64,000 bases of DNA from Pseudolactococcus piscium (GCF_002441695.1 NZ_JXJW01000015.1:1-64000), one strand, 5' to 3'; shown: positions 44,328-53,983, numbered from the stretch's first letter. The notes: generated by a model from the sequence alone, not told the origin. Translations and numbers: made by a program.

Positions 44328-44984
44328 TTATTTAAATTCAGTAACTTTTTCTGCAGGTAAGCGAACAGATGTGTAACCAGCTTCTGCAGCTTTTCCGATA
44401 GATACGACCATAACTGGTACGTAACGCTCTTTGTCAAGATCAAACGCTTCAGCTAATTGGTCACTTTCGAAACCACCGATTGGATTTGTATCATAACCAT
44501 GTGCACGTGCAACAAGCATGAATTGCATTGCAGCTAAGCTTGTATCAACTTTAACAACATCATTCATTTGTGCTGTGGTAAAGTTATCGTAAAAAGGAAT
44601 GATAGAAGCCAATTGACGATCTCTCACGTCTTGTGGCATTTTGCCTTCTGCTACAGCTTGGTCATAAATTTCTTCACCAAGTGTTTGACATGCCATATCT
44701 CCAAAAAAGAGGACCATTGCAGCTGATGTATCATTTTGAAGTGCGTTGAAGCGAACGAGTGGTTTCAAGATTGCTTTTTGCTCTTCACTTTCAACGACGA
44801 TAAAACGCCATGGTTGCATATTAACTGATGAAGGCGCAATCGTTGTTTCTTGGATCATTTCTAGCATTTCTTCGTGAGAAATTTTAACTGATTCGTCATA
44901 AGCACGGATAGATTTTCTACCGAAGGCGATATCAGCGAAGTCGTTATTTTTAAGGTTATGTGTCATTTTATGGTCTTCTTTCAT
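44328..44984 (-). CDS. Nitroreductase-family flavoprotein
   Basis: The 218-aa protein is an FMN-dependent nitroreductase: F-G-R-K-S-I-R-A-Y near residue 22 (FMN phosphate), P-S-S-V-N-M-Q-P-W-R-F (about 52-62) and a C-terminal P-I-G-G-F with V-S-I-G. It reduces quinones or nitro compounds with NAD(P)H. It shares ATGA with the stop of the MarR regulator, so is translated with it. The first ATG (44984) is tied to that overlap, but an ATG at 44969 (M-T-H-N-L-K-N) is possible. Confidence 0.9.
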   Translation of the reverse strand: MKEDHKMTHNLKNNDFADIAFGRKSIRAYDESVKISHEEMLEMIQETTIAPSSVNMQPWRFIVVESEEQKAILKPLVRFNALQNDTSAAMVLFFGDMACQTLGEEIYDQAVAEGKMPQDVRDRQLASIIPFYDNFTTAQMNDVVKVDTSLAAMQFMLVARAHGYDTNPIGGFESDQLAEAFDLDKERYVPVMVVSIGKAAEAGYTSVRLPAEKVTEFK

Positions 44985-45388
44985 TTTACTAATCTAGTTA
45001 AGAGGTCAAGGAGTGTCTCTTCTTCTGCTTGACTTAAGGGAAGGTGAATTTTATTGCTGTTAGCATCATAGTGTGTTTCACAGGATGCTAGTGCTTCATT
45101 TGCTTGGGCAGTTGCACTGACGAAGACTTCACGATTATTCGCTTTATTTCTCTCTCGCGTCACGTAGTGTTTGTCTTCTAGTACTTTTAGGTGTCTTGTA
45201 ACTGCCGCACTGTCTATCTTTAATGCATTTTGCAATGTTGACTGAGGAGACTTACCATGTTCTTTTAGAAACATGATCAATTCATATCGCGTAATGCTAA
45301 AGCCAGTTTCTTTTTCAAATTTAGTCGTTATTTCTTGGTTGACCAATTTGATTTGATAAAAAAGTTTACTTATATGTCTTATATTCAA
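44981..45388 (-). CDS. MarR-family transcriptional regulator
   Basis: The 135-aa winged-helix protein has H-I-S-K-L-F-Y-Q-I as first helix, the reading helices G-K-S-P-Q-S-T-L-Q-N-A-L-K-I-D-S-A-A-V-T-R-H-L, a wing (E-R-N-K-A-N-N-R-E-V-F-V-S) and a C-terminal dimer helix. It is likely the repressor of the nitroreductase gene, with two palindromic operators directly upstream, and may respond to quinone or other electrophile stress. Confidence 0.88.
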   Translation of the reverse strand: MNIRHISKLFYQIKLVNQEITTKFEKETGFSITRYELIMFLKEHGKSPQSTLQNALKIDSAAVTRHLKVLEDKHYVTRERNKANNREVFVSATAQANEALASCETHYDANSNKIHLPLSQAEEETLLDLLTRLVK

Positions 45389-45404
45389 ACAATGCTCCTT
45401 TCTG

Positions 45405-45431
45405 TTGACTTGTCAATCGTTGACTAGTCAA
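45405..45431 (-). promoter_or_regulatory. Tandem palindromic operators of the MarR regulator
   Basis: TTGACTTGTCAA (45405-45416) and TTGACTAGTCAA (45420-45431) are two 12-base inverted repeats separated by three bases; the centre of each TTGAC(T/A)GTCAA is a typical MarR site. They overlap the reverse-strand promoter region in front of the regulator gene. Confidence 0.75.
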
Positions 45432-45510
45432 TTATACGATAGTTACGATTATTTGTAAACTAATTTGATTTGAGATCAGGATAATGTTTAAGGTACATCT
45501 AGTAAAGTAT

Positions 45511-45527
45511 GTTAAAATAAGGCTATG
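45511..45527 (+). promoter_or_regulatory. pbp1B extended -10 promoter, candidate leaderless start
   Basis: TGTTAAAAT (45510-45518) leaves six bases before ATG 45525, the same geometry as ispE. The spacer holds AAGG, five bases from the start, which could serve only weakly as a ribosome site. Confidence 0.55.
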
Positions 45528-47672
45528 ACAGAAAATGAACAAAAGAGAGCTAGCTTGAGTCGGTCGCAAAAAAATAGTGACCCAGAGCTAGATCCTAAAG
45601 TGAAATCTAAAAAACGACAACTGGTACCAGCACCAATAAAACGGTTTTGGAAAAAATATAATTTAACAAAAATCGCGATTGCTATCGTTCTTTTTGTAGT
45701 GCTTGCAACAGCGAGTTACTTACTCTTTTTAGCGAAAACAGCTGATGTGAAAACCCTTAAACAATCGATGGAGGCACGCACTGAAATCATCGATAAAGAT
45801 GGTAAATCAGCAGGGACGATGTATGGTCAAAAAGGGACGACCGTTAAGTTTGAGGATATATCGGATAATATCAAAAATGCAGTCGTGGCAACAGAGGATA
45901 GAACTTTCTATAAGAATAGTGGCATCAATATTAAGCGCACAATCCTTGCTGTCATGACCTTGGGGAAATTTGGTGGTGGGTCGACGATTACCCAACAACT
46001 AGCTAAAAATGCCTATTTAACACAGAAACAAACGGTTGACCGTAAGGCTAAGGAATTATTCTTGGCACTTGAAATTAACAAAAAATATGAGAAAAACGAC
46101 ATCCTGACCATGTACCTAAATAACTCTTATTTTGGCAATGGCATCTGGGGTATACAAGATGCAAGTCTCAAATACTATGGTAAATCAGCTAAAGATATCT
46201 CAGTAGAGCAGGCTGCGACATTAGTTGGTATTTTGAAATGGCCGGAAGCTTATAATCCGCTTTATAAGGAAGGAAAATTTGCTAAGGATCGTCGTGATAC
46301 TGTTTTGCAAAATATGGTGAATACAAAATTTATCACCCAGGACGTTGCAACTGCTGGCATGCAGGTTGGGATTACCAGTAATTTAGCAGATGCATATGTT
46401 GGCAAAGATGATGACTATAATTATCCGAGTTATTTTGATGCAGTTATCCAGGAAGCAATCAGCAAATATGGGCTAAGTGAACAGGACATTTTAAATAATG
46501 GTTACAAGATATACACAGGCTTAGATCAAAGTATGCAGACTGGTATGCAGACAACCTATGCCAGCACAACACAGTTTCCAGTAGCATCTGACGGTGTTAG
46601 CGCCCAGTCCGCATCGGTAGCGCTTGATCCTAAGAGTGGAGAAGTTGAAGCGTTAATAGGGCGCGTACCAACGGCTGAACACAATAGTTTCCGAGGCTTT
46701 AACTTTGCGACGCAGTCTGGACGTAGTCCTGGCTCAACGATCAAACCCTTGATTGTTTATGCACCAGCTATTGAGGCAGGATGGTCGATTAATAAAACAG
46801 TTCATGACCAAGCAACTGACTATAATGGGTGGGCACCATTAAATGCAGATAGACGCTGGCATGGGGATATGCCCTTATATCAAGCCCTTGCCAACTCATA
46901 TAATATTCCAGCAATCAATACCTTTAAGTCAGTCGGTATTCAAACAGGTATCGCTAAAGGTAAGCAGTTTGGCTTGGACTTAACAAGTAAAAATGACAAC
47001 CTAACAACTGCATTAGGTGCTGGCGTTGAAACCAATCCATGGCAGATGGCACAAGCCTATGCAACATTCGCAAACGATGGGATTATGAATGATGCCCATC
47101 TTATCAAAAAAATTACCAATGCGAGTGGTCAGACAATCGCAACGGCTAAAGTTAAGTCAACACGAGTGATTGATAGTAAAACAGCACAGAAGATGACAAG
47201 TATGATGCTAGGCACCTATACAAATGGCACAGGGATTTACGCAGCGCCTTATGGCTACACCCTTGCAGGTAAGACAGGCACAAATGAAGATATCGACCAG
47301 TGGGTGATTGGCTACACACCAGATGTTGTGATGACACTTTGGCTCGGCTATGAAAATCCGCAGAGTCCACTACACCGACTAGATGACACATCAGCTGGTA
47401 CAGCATCTGCTGTTTTCAGAACGATGTCGAGTGCGATTCTACCCGCGACCAATAAGACACAGTTTACAGAAGAAAATGCTTATAGTCTAGCTGGATTAGA
47501 TCCGGTTACAAGTCCATCAAAAGATCAAGCGACAACAGATGTCGTCAATGAAGCTAAGGATAAAACAAAAGAAATCACAGATAAAGCTAAGGACTTCACA
47601 GATAAAGCCGGTGAGAAAGTGAAAGAAGTCGGCGGTAGCATCTGGGACAGGGTTAAGTCATTGTTTGACTAG
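45525..47672 (+). CDS. pbp1B: Class A penicillin-binding protein (PBP1B-type)
   Basis: A bifunctional peptidoglycan glycosyltransferase and transpeptidase. The 715-aa protein has a short cytosolic basic segment, one membrane helix (about 50-70), a GT51 domain with catalytic E-D-R-T-F-Y (about 123-128) and G-G-S-T-I-T-Q-Q-L-A-K-N, and a transpeptidase domain with S-x-x-K at G-S-T-I-K-P, S-Y-N-I-P near 460 and K-T-G-T-N-E. The last 60 residues, with repeated D-K-A-K-(D/E)-x-x, form a charged amphipathic helix. It lies just before rpmG-secE-nusG. Confidence 0.93.
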   Translation: MTENEQKRASLSRSQKNSDPELDPKVKSKKRQLVPAPIKRFWKKYNLTKIAIAIVLFVVLATASYLLFLAKTADVKTLKQSMEARTEIIDKDGKSAGTMYGQKGTTVKFEDISDNIKNAVVATEDRTFYKNSGINIKRTILAVMTLGKFGGGSTITQQLAKNAYLTQKQTVDRKAKELFLALEINKKYEKNDILTMYLNNSYFGNGIWGIQDASLKYYGKSAKDISVEQAATLVGILKWPEAYNPLYKEGKFAKDRRDTVLQNMVNTKFITQDVATAGMQVGITSNLADAYVGKDDDYNYPSYFDAVIQEAISKYGLSEQDILNNGYKIYTGLDQSMQTGMQTTYASTTQFPVASDGVSAQSASVALDPKSGEVEALIGRVPTAEHNSFRGFNFATQSGRSPGSTIKPLIVYAPAIEAGWSINKTVHDQATDYNGWAPLNADRRWHGDMPLYQALANSYNIPAINTFKSVGIQTGIAKGKQFGLDLTSKNDNLTTALGAGVETNPWQMAQAYATFANDGIMNDAHLIKKITNASGQTIATAKVKSTRVIDSKTAQKMTSMMLGTYTNGTGIYAAPYGYTLAGKTGTNEDIDQWVIGYTPDVVMTLWLGYENPQSPLHRLDDTSAGTASAVFRTMSSAILPATNKTQFTEENAYSLAGLDPVTSPSKDQATTDVVNEAKDKTKEITDKAKDFTDKAGEKVKEVGGSIWDRVKSLFD

Positions 47673-47895
47673 TCAGCTATTTTTTGATAAAATTATGTGT
47701 CAGATATAATGAAGATAGTGTATGGCATAAAAATATAGAAGTGATACGTTGTTAAGGTAACCAGCTTGTAAAGGGGATTACCTCTAGATAGTCTTAAAAG
47801 ATGATCTGAAAAAAGAGTGAAGTCGGCGCCTTGGATAGGATGACGGGCTTAATTATTTTTTGCAACTGCGTCAGTTAATTGCTAAAGGAGTAGCC
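47673..47895 (+). promoter_or_regulatory. Long leader between pbp1B and rpmG
   Basis: A promoter-like TATAAT lies at 47705-47710. Behind it GGTAACC (47757-47763) and GGATTACC (47778-47785) can pair, and several more short runs are complementary, but no open gene and no clear terminator was found. The role of the structure is unknown. Confidence 0.35.
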
Positions 47896-48045
47896 ATGAT
47901 AAAAAAATCAAGCCTTGCTTGTACGGTCTGTGGATCTAGGAACTATTCAGTAACTGTTAGTTCAAATGGACGTGACAAACGTCTTGAAGTGAATAAATTT
48001 TGTAAAGTTTGTGGGAAGTATAGCCTGCATAAGGAGACCAGATAA
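47896..48045 (+). CDS. rpmG: 50S ribosomal protein L33, zinc-binding form
   Basis: The 49-aa protein is an L33 with two cysteine pairs, C-T-V-C-G and C-K-V-C-G, so it is the zinc-containing form. The ATG at 47896 has AAAGGAG upstream. It overlaps secE by one base, as in other Firmicutes rpmG-secE-nusG clusters. Confidence 0.93.
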   Translation: MIKKSSLACTVCGSRNYSVTVSSNGRDKRLEVNKFCKVCGKYSLHKETR

Positions 48046-48239
48046 TGTTTAAATTCATCAATTCGATTGTTGCTGAAATGAAGTTGGTAACTTGGCCAAC
48101 TCGATCAGAAGCCACTAAAGATTTCGGTATGGTCCTGCAATACTCTGCATTTTTCATGATTTTCATCGTCATTTTTGACTGGCTAGTCAAAAGTGGTGTG
48201 ACACAAATCGTTAAAATGTTAGTCCCAATGATCAAATAA
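48045..48239 (+). CDS. secE: Preprotein translocase subunit SecE
   Basis: The 64-aa single-helix SecE forms the SecYEG channel with SecY. The E-M-K-L-V-T-W-P-T-R motif (residues 11-20) is the amphipathic segment, followed by a membrane helix (about 30-55). Its ATG shares a base with the rpmG stop. Confidence 0.93.
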   Translation: MFKFINSIVAEMKLVTWPTRSEATKDFGMVLQYSAFFMIFIVIFDWLVKSGVTQIVKMLVPMIK

Positions 48240-48365
48240 TATGTTATAATAATGGAAATAGGCGATGAGCCTTTTTCTTATACTAAAAATAACGCAGTAT
48301 GAGTAGTACAGGAACGGATGTCTAAAGTAAACCGGTATAAAAACCGCTATCATAAAGGAGAAAAC

Positions 48366-48959
48366 ATGTCAGAAGCATTTGAAGAAAATATTGAACAAGC
48401 AGCAGCTCAAGAGCAAACAGTTAATTTCGATCAAGGGTGGTTCGTCATTCAGACCTATTCTGGTTATGAAAACAAAGTGAAAGAGAACTTGCTTGAACGT
48501 GCACAAACTTACAATATGACTGATAATATTTTGCGCATTGAGATTCCGACGGAAACTGTCGACAAAGAAGTGAACGGCAAACGTAAAGAAGTAGAAGAAA
48601 ACTTATTTCCAGGTTATGTCTTAGTTGAGATGAACATGACTGATGAAGCCTGGTTTGTTGTGCGTAATACACCAAACGTTACAGGTTTCGTTGGCTCCCA
48701 TGGTAACCGCTCGAAACCAACACCATTATTTGAGGAAGAAATTCAAGAAATTCTTCAAGGAATGGGTAAAGTGGTACGCGAAATTACCTTTGACATCTAT
48801 GTTGGCAAACGCGTTAAAATTATAGACGGTGCATTTTCAGGATTTGAAGGCCCGATTACTGAAGTACATGGGGATAAACTGAAAGTTATCGTGGATATGT
48901 TTGGTCGTGAAACACCAGTCGAACTTGATGCACAACAAGTAGATGAATTAGATCATTAA
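48366..48959 (+). CDS. nusG: Transcription elongation/antitermination factor NusG
   Basis: The 197-aa protein has an NGN domain (Q-G-W-F-V-I-Q-T-Y-S-G-Y-E near residue 24, L-F-P-G-Y-V-L-V-E, and N-T-P-N-V-T-G-F-V-G) and a C-terminal KOW motif (G-A-F-S-G-F-E-G). It binds RNA polymerase and couples it to ribosomes or Rho. ATG 48366 with AAAGGAG is preferred to upstream in-frame starts. A TATAAT-like box and a small hairpin lie in the secE-nusG gap. A terminator follows. Confidence 0.95.
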   Translation: MSEAFEENIEQAAAQEQTVNFDQGWFVIQTYSGYENKVKENLLERAQTYNMTDNILRIEIPTETVDKEVNGKRKEVEENLFPGYVLVEMNMTDEAWFVVRNTPNVTGFVGSHGNRSKPTPLFEEEIQEILQGMGKVVREITFDIYVGKRVKIIDGAFSGFEGPITEVHGDKLKVIVDMFGRETPVELDAQQVDELDH

Positions 48960-48979
48960 TCGGTCAACATAAGTAAATT

Positions 48980-49010
48980 AAAAAGCTTCCTAAATAATGG
49001 GAAGCTTTTT
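48980..49010 (+). terminator. nusG terminator
   Basis: AAAAAGCTTCC and GGAAGCTTTTT pair around TAAATAATG-type loop bases; its T run merges with the TTGAAA -35 box of thrC. Confidence 0.85.
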
Positions 49011-49037
49011 GAAATATTCTGATAATTGTGCTACAAT
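49009..49037 (+). promoter_or_regulatory. thrC promoter
   Basis: TTGAAA (49009-49014), a 17-base spacer and the extended -10 TGCTACAAT (ending 49037). Confidence 0.7.
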
Positions 49038-49071
49038 TGGGTAAACGATAATCCCAACAACGAGGTAGGAA

Positions 49072-50562
49072 ATGACTTTAATTTACCAATCAACGCGTGA
49101 TAAAACCAACAAATTAACTGCCAGCCAAGCCATTCTTCAAGGGCTTGCAACAGATGGCGGTCTCTATGTCCCAAGCCAAATACCAGACGTCGCACTAGAT
49201 TTTGATCTTCTTAAAGCGTCAAGCTATCAGGAGATTGCAAGCCTTGTTCTGTCTGCTTTTCTTGACGACTTTACGGCAGAAGAAATCGCCTATTGTGTTG
49301 ACAATGCTTACGATACTAAGTTTGATGAGCCAACCATCGCCCCACTTTTTAAGGTAGGTGGCCAATACAATTTAGAGCTTTTTCATGGTAATACGATTGC
49401 CTTTAAAGATATGGCCCTCTCTATTTTACCTTATCTGATGACAACGGCTGCTAAAAAACATGGTGTTGACCGAGAGATTGTCATTTTAACCGCGACATCG
49501 GGTGACACAGGGAAAGCTGCCATGGCTGGATTTGCTGATGTCCCTGGCACGAAAATTATCGTCTTCTATCCCAAAGATGGTGTATCAAAAATTCAAGAAA
49601 AACAAATGACGACACAAGTCGGTGACAATGTTAAGGTCATCGCTATTGACGGAAATTTTGATGATGCACAGACGACTGTCAAACAGATGTTTAATGATGC
49701 AGCCTTGCGTGAAAAAATGTTTGCCAATCACAAGCAATTCTCAAGTGCAAATTCGATGAATATTGGTCGTCTCATTCCCCAAATTAGTTATTATGTGTAC
49801 GCCTATGCACAACTTGTCAAGACAGGTGCAATCAAAAGCGGTGACCATATTAACTTTACAGTCCCAACCGGTAATTTTGGGAATATCTTAGCAGCCTACT
49901 ATGCCAAACAAATTGGCTTGCCAATCAATCAGTTGATTTGTGCATCAAATGAAAATAATGTCTTAACCGACTTTTTCAAAACAGGCACCTATGATAAGAA
50001 TCGTGACTTTTTTGTAACGAGTTCACCATCGATGGATATTCTTGTCTCGTCAAATCTTGAACGCTTGATCTACCATTTGACCGGTGATTCTGATGTTTTA
50101 ACATCAGAATTAATGCAGCAGCTTAATGAAGCCGGTGAGTACCGGATCACGGATGCTATGTTTAAGCAGTTGGGCGATTTCTATGCTGACTTTGCCGATG
50201 AAGCAGAAATTAGCTCAGAAATTTCGGCAACTTTTGAAACAGATCACTATGTAGAAGATCCCCATACAGCAGTGGCAAGTGCTGTCTATAAAAAATACAC
50301 TTTAGCAACAGGTGATAAAACCCCGACAGTAGTTGTCTCTACAGCAAGTCCTTATAAATTTCCTCGCGTGGTAGTTGACAGTTTGACTAGTACATCAGCG
50401 AAAGCAGATGATTTTGAGTTGGTTAAACAGCTAGCTGACCTCTCAAAAGTTCCTCTGCCCAAGGCGGTATCAGATTTATTTGGTGCACCTGTTTTACATC
50501 GTACGGTTATCGCGACATCAGATATGCAAAACGCAGTGACAAGCTATCTAGAACTGGACTAG
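49072..50562 (+). CDS. thrC: Threonine synthase
   Basis: Converts O-phosphohomoserine to threonine using pyridoxal phosphate. The 496-aa length and the motif G-N-T-I-A-F-K-D-M-A (Lys about 113 holds PLP) mark the long ThrC branch; also seen are T-A-T-S-G-D-T-G-K-A-A (phosphate loop) and V-P-T-G-N-F-G-N. It is monocistronic between its own promoter and a strong terminator; no hom/thrB here. Confidence 0.95.
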   Translation: MTLIYQSTRDKTNKLTASQAILQGLATDGGLYVPSQIPDVALDFDLLKASSYQEIASLVLSAFLDDFTAEEIAYCVDNAYDTKFDEPTIAPLFKVGGQYNLELFHGNTIAFKDMALSILPYLMTTAAKKHGVDREIVILTATSGDTGKAAMAGFADVPGTKIIVFYPKDGVSKIQEKQMTTQVGDNVKVIAIDGNFDDAQTTVKQMFNDAALREKMFANHKQFSSANSMNIGRLIPQISYYVYAYAQLVKTGAIKSGDHINFTVPTGNFGNILAAYYAKQIGLPINQLICASNENNVLTDFFKTGTYDKNRDFFVTSSPSMDILVSSNLERLIYHLTGDSDVLTSELMQQLNEAGEYRITDAMFKQLGDFYADFADEAEISSEISATFETDHYVEDPHTAVASAVYKKYTLATGDKTPTVVVSTASPYKFPRVVVDSLTSTSAKADDFELVKQLADLSKVPLPKAVSDLFGAPVLHRTVIATSDMQNAVTSYLELD

Positions 50563-50590
50563 TTTGCATTTTGCACCACATAATATATAG

Positions 50591-50632
50591 AAGAAAAGAG
50601 AAGTTCAGATAGCTGAACTTCTCTTTTCTTCT
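50591..50632. terminator. Bidirectional terminator between thrC and mscL
   Basis: AAGAAAAGAGAAGTTCAG and CTGAACTTCTCTTTTCTT form a perfect long stem around ATAG. Confidence 0.95.
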
Positions 50633-50644
50633 ATACAAATACAC

Positions 50645-51025
50645 TTATTTCTGTTTCAATAAATCACGGATTTCTCTTAGTGTTTCAACTTCTTCAGTTA
50701 CAATCACATCTTCAACGACTTCTTCTTCTTTTTTGCTAGTCATGAAAAAGTTATTAATCGTTTTGATTAAAATAAAGATAACAAATGCTGTAATCAAAAA
50801 GTTCAATACATCATTTAAAAATTTGCCATAAGCAAAAGTTGCGTTGCCGAGCTTGAAAGTCAATTTAGCAAGTGCACCATCTTGAACAAAAATACCGATC
50901 AATGGATTGATTAAGTTATCAACCAAAGATTTAACAATAGCAGTGAATGCACCACCAATAATGACACCAACAGCTAAATCAAGTACGTTACCACGTAAAA
51001 TAAAGACTTTGAATTCTTTTAACAT
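50645..51025 (-). CDS. mscL: Large-conductance mechanosensitive channel
   Basis: The 126-aa MscL opens under membrane stretch to release solutes on osmotic downshock. It has the N-terminal helix with [20 protein letters not shown] (pore helix), a second hydrophobic helix (about 65-90) and a charged cytosolic tail. The ATG at 51025 with AGGAGG is used; an in-frame TTG at 51028 is three bases before. It stands alone on the reverse strand. Confidence 0.95.
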   Translation of the reverse strand: MLKEFKVFILRGNVLDLAVGVIIGGAFTAIVKSLVDNLINPLIGIFVQDGALAKLTFKLGNATFAYGKFLNDVLNFLITAFVIFILIKTINNFFMTSKKEEEVVEDVIVTEEVETLREIRDLLKQK

Positions 51026-51087
51026 CAATAAAACCTCCTATATAATATAGTCATTATAACATAAAATGATAAAAAAAGAATAAAGAC

Positions 51088-51116
51088 TTGCCAAGTGCAC
51101 CATTTTCTGTTAATAT
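51088..51116 (+). promoter_or_regulatory. Promoter of the S10-spc ribosomal cluster
   Basis: TTGCCA (51088-51093) and TAATAT (51111-51116) with 17 bases between; followed by the structured leader. Confidence 0.7.
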
Positions 51117-51122
51117 AGATAA

Positions 51123-51240
51123 GTACTGCGTAAAGCGCAGTATGTAGCTGTGAAGCGAGAGGTTGTGATACACCCGGACGCGTTGCCACGTGTCCTGTAT
51201 TAGTTTTCTCGTGGAGCTAGCCTATTCTAAGAAATAGACG
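51123..51240 (+). ncRNA. S10-type leader RNA of the ribosomal cluster
   Basis: The leader can fold into a 5' hairpin (ACTGCG/CGCAGT, 51125-51141) and a long stem: GAGA (51157-51160)/TCTC, GATACA/TGTATT and GGACGCG/CGTGTCC (51176-51195) with loop TTGC. Its place before rpsJ and the long interrupted stem fit the Firmicutes S10 leader, through which L4 controls its operon. The assignment is by position and base pairing, without alignment. Confidence 0.6.
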
Positions 51241-51252
51241 AGAGGAGAAAAA

Positions 51253-51561
51253 ATGGCAAACAAAAAAATTCGCATTCGTTTGAAAGCATATGAACATGGT
51301 ATTCTTGATCAAGCGGCTGAAAAAATCGTAGAAACTGCGAAACGTACTGACGCAACTGTAGCAGGTCCAATCCCGCTTCCGACTGACCGTTCAGTATATA
51401 CAATCATCCGTGCGACGCACAAATACAAAGATTCACGTGAACAATTTGAAATGCGCACACACAAACGTTTGATCGATATCATTAACCCAACACAAAAAAC
51501 TGTTGACGGCTTGATGAAACTCGACTTACCAAGTGGTGTTAACATCGAAATCAAACTATAA
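51253..51561 (+). CDS. rpsJ: 30S ribosomal protein S10 (NusE)
   Basis: The 102-aa S10 has the conserved [10 protein letters not shown] at the start, G-P-I-P-L-P-T and T-H-K-R-L-I-D-I. It also serves as NusE in antitermination and NusG contact. It is first in the S10-spc cluster, with GAGGAG upstream. Confidence 0.98.
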   Translation: MANKKIRIRLKAYEHGILDQAAEKIVETAKRTDATVAGPIPLPTDRSVYTIIRATHKYKDSREQFEMRTHKRLIDIINPTQKTVDGLMKLDLPSGVNIEIKL

Positions 51562-51574
51562 GAAAGGAACTCTA

Positions 51575-52198
51575 ATGACAAAAGGAATCTTAGGGAAAAA
51601 AGTGGGAATGACCCAAATTTTCACCGAAACTGGCGAGTTAATCCCAGTAACTGTCGTTGAAGCTGCAGCAAACGTTGTACTTCAAGTCAAAACAGTCGCA
51701 ACTGACGGCTACGAAGCTGTTCAAGTTGGTTTTGATGACAAACGTGAAGTTTTGAGTAACAAACCTGCCAAAGGCCATGTTGCGAAAGCAAACACTGCTC
51801 CTAAGCGCTTCATTCGTGAATTCAAGAATATTGAAGGCTTGGAAGTGGGCGCTGAATTGACAGTAGAACAATTTGAAGCTGGAGATGTTGTTGACATCAC
51901 TGGTACGACTAAAGGTAAAGGTTTCCAAGGCGTTATCAAACGTTACGGACAATCACGAGGACCAATGTCTCACGGTTCGCGTTACCACCGTCGTCCAGGG
52001 TCAATGGGTCCTGTTGCACCTAACCGTGTATTCAAAAATAAACGCCTTGCCGGCCGTATGGGTGGCAATCGCGTAACTGTACAAAACTTAGTTGTTGTAC
52101 AAGTTGTCCCTGAAAAAAATGTTATCCTTGTTAAAGGTAACATCCCAGGCGCTAAAAAATCACTTATCACAGTTAAATCAGCTATTAAAGCTAAATAA
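51575..52198 (+). CDS. rplC: 50S ribosomal protein L3
   Basis: The 207-aa L3 has [14 protein letters not shown] at its start and [12 protein letters not shown] with M-S-H-G-S-R in the central part. The ATG 51575, after GAAAGGA, is used; the earlier in-frame start overlaps rpsJ. Confidence 0.98.
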   Translation: MTKGILGKKVGMTQIFTETGELIPVTVVEAAANVVLQVKTVATDGYEAVQVGFDDKREVLSNKPAKGHVAKANTAPKRFIREFKNIEGLEVGAELTVEQFEAGDVVDITGTTKGKGFQGVIKRYGQSRGPMSHGSRYHRRPGSMGPVAPNRVFKNKRLAGRMGGNRVTVQNLVVVQVVPEKNVILVKGNIPGAKKSLITVKSAIKAK

Positions 52199-52221
52199 TA
52201 AGGAAAGGAGATAAGTTAAAA

Positions 52222-52848
52222 ATGACAAACGTATCATTATTTAAACAAGACGGAACGCAAGCTGGCGAGATCACATTAAACGATGCAGTCTTTGGTATTG
52301 AACCAAATGAATCTGTAGTCTTTGATGTTATCCTTAGCCAACGTGCTAGCCTTCGTCAAGGTACTCACGCAGTTAAAAACCGTTCAGCTGTACGCGGTGG
52401 TGGTAGAAAACCATGGCGTCAAAAAGGAACTGGTCGTGCCCGTCAAGGGTCAATCCGCTCACCACAATGGCGTGGCGGTGGCGTAGTCTTCGGACCAACA
52501 CCACGTTCTTACGGTTACAAATTGCCGCAAAAAGTTCGTCAACTTGCACTTAAATCAGTTTACTCTGAAAAAGTTGTAGAAAACAAACTTGTGGCAGTTG
52601 ATGCGCTCAACTTCGACGCACCAAAAACTGCAGAATTTGTAAAAGTTCTTGAAGCACTTGCAATCGAACGTAAAGTTCTTGTAATCTTCGAAAACGAAGG
52701 AAATAAATTCGCTGAATTGTCTGCACGTAACATTCCAAATGTTCAAGTAACAACTGCTAACTCAGCATCTGTTCTTGATATCGCTAATAACGATAAAATT
52801 TTGGTGACACAAGCAGCTCTATCTCAAATAGAGGAGGTTCTTGCATAA
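52222..52848 (+). CDS. rplD: 50S ribosomal protein L4
   Basis: The 208-aa L4 has the long loop [18 protein letters not shown] (exit-tunnel extension, about 54-71). It is the expected regulator of the S10 leader. It shares one base with rplW. Confidence 0.98.
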   Translation: MTNVSLFKQDGTQAGEITLNDAVFGIEPNESVVFDVILSQRASLRQGTHAVKNRSAVRGGGRKPWRQKGTGRARQGSIRSPQWRGGGVVFGPTPRSYGYKLPQKVRQLALKSVYSEKVVENKLVAVDALNFDAPKTAEFVKVLEALAIERKVLVIFENEGNKFAELSARNIPNVQVTTANSASVLDIANNDKILVTQAALSQIEEVLA

Positions 52849-53135
52849 TGTCATTGTACGACGTAATCAAAAAACCAATCATCACTGAAAGCTCTATGCT
52901 TGCAATGGATGAAAAAAAATACACATTTGAAGTTGATGGCCGCGCGCACAAACTTCTTATCAAACAAGCTGTTGAAGCTGCCTTTGAAGGTGTAAAAGTT
53001 GCTTCTGTAAATACTGTAAATGTTAAACCTAAAGCTAAACGCGTAGGTAAATATACAGGATATACAAACAAAGTGAAAAAAGCTATCGTGACCCTGACGG
53101 CTGATTCTAAAAACATTGAAATTTTCGGGGAATAA
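52848..53135 (+). CDS. rplW: 50S ribosomal protein L23
   Basis: The 95-aa L23 carries the tunnel-exit docking surface ([10 protein letters not shown] and K-P-K-A-K-R) used by SRP and trigger factor. ATG overlaps the rplD stop. Confidence 0.97.
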   Translation: MSLYDVIKKPIITESSMLAMDEKKYTFEVDGRAHKLLIKQAVEAAFEGVKVASVNTVNVKPKAKRVGKYTGYTNKVKKAIVTLTADSKNIEIFGE

Positions 53136-53149
53136 GAAAGGAGTAATCA

Positions 53150-53983
53150 GTGGGTATTAAAGTATACAAACCGACGACAAATGGTCGTCGTAACATGACA
53201 AGCCTTGACTTTGCTGAAATTACGACTAACAAACCTGAGAAATCATTGTTGGTATCGCTTAAAAGCAAAGCTGGCCGTAACAACCATGGCCGTATTACAG
53301 TACGTCACCAAGGTGGCGGACACAAACGTCATTACCGTGTGATTGACTTCAAACGTAACCATGATGATGTGGTTGCTAAAGTTGCAACGATCGAGTATGA
53401 TCCAAACCGTTCAGCAAATATTGCTTTGGTTGTTTATACTGATGGTGTGAAAACATACATCCTTGCACCTAAAGGTCTTGTAGTTGGTCAAACAATCGTT
53501 TCTGGTCCAACTGCGGATATCAAAACTGGTAATGCTTTGCCACTTGCAAACATTCCAGTTGGTACTTTAATTCATAATATTGAATTAAAACCAGGTAAAG
53601 GTGGACAATTAGTACGTTCTGCTGGCGCTTCTGCGCAAGTACTTGGTCAAGAAGGTAAATATACACTAGTACGTTTACAATCTGGCGAAGTTCGTATGAT
53701 CTTGTCTACTTCACGTGCGACAGTTGGTGTTGTTGGTAACGGTGAGCACAGTCTTGTGAACATCGGTAAAGCCGGCCGTAACCGTTGGAAGGGTATCCGT
53801 CCAACAGTCCGTGGTTCAGTAATGAACCCGAACGATCACCCACACGGTGGTGGTGAAGGTAAACAACCAGTTGGGCGTAAATCTCCATCTACACCTTGGG
53901 GTAAACCAGCACTTGGTCTTAAAACACGTAATAAGAAAGCTAGATCTAGCAAACTTATCGTTCGTCGTAAAAACCAAAAATAA
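53150..53983 (+). CDS. rplB: 50S ribosomal protein L2
   Basis: The 277-aa L2 starts at GTG 53150 with AAAGGAG. The peptidyl-transferase-region motif with [18 protein letters not shown] (about 222-239) is intact, followed by the basic tail. Confidence 0.98.
   Translation: MGIKVYKPTTNGRRNMTSLDFAEITTNKPEKSLLVSLKSKAGRNNHGRITVRHQGGGHKRHYRVIDFKRNHDDVVAKVATIEYDPNRSANIALVVYTDGVKTYILAPKGLVVGQTIVSGPTADIKTGNALPLANIPVGTLIHNIELKPGKGGQLVRSAGASAQVLGQEGKYTLVRLQSGEVRMILSTSRATVGVVGNGEHSLVNIGKAGRNRWKGIRPTVRGSVMNPNDHPHGGGEGKQPVGRKSPSTPWGKPALGLKTRNKKARSSKLIVRRKNQK

Noticed and set aside
48245-48290. Terminator between secE and nusG
   Set aside because: The AGGC/GCCT stem is only four bases; more likely weak attenuation or chance.
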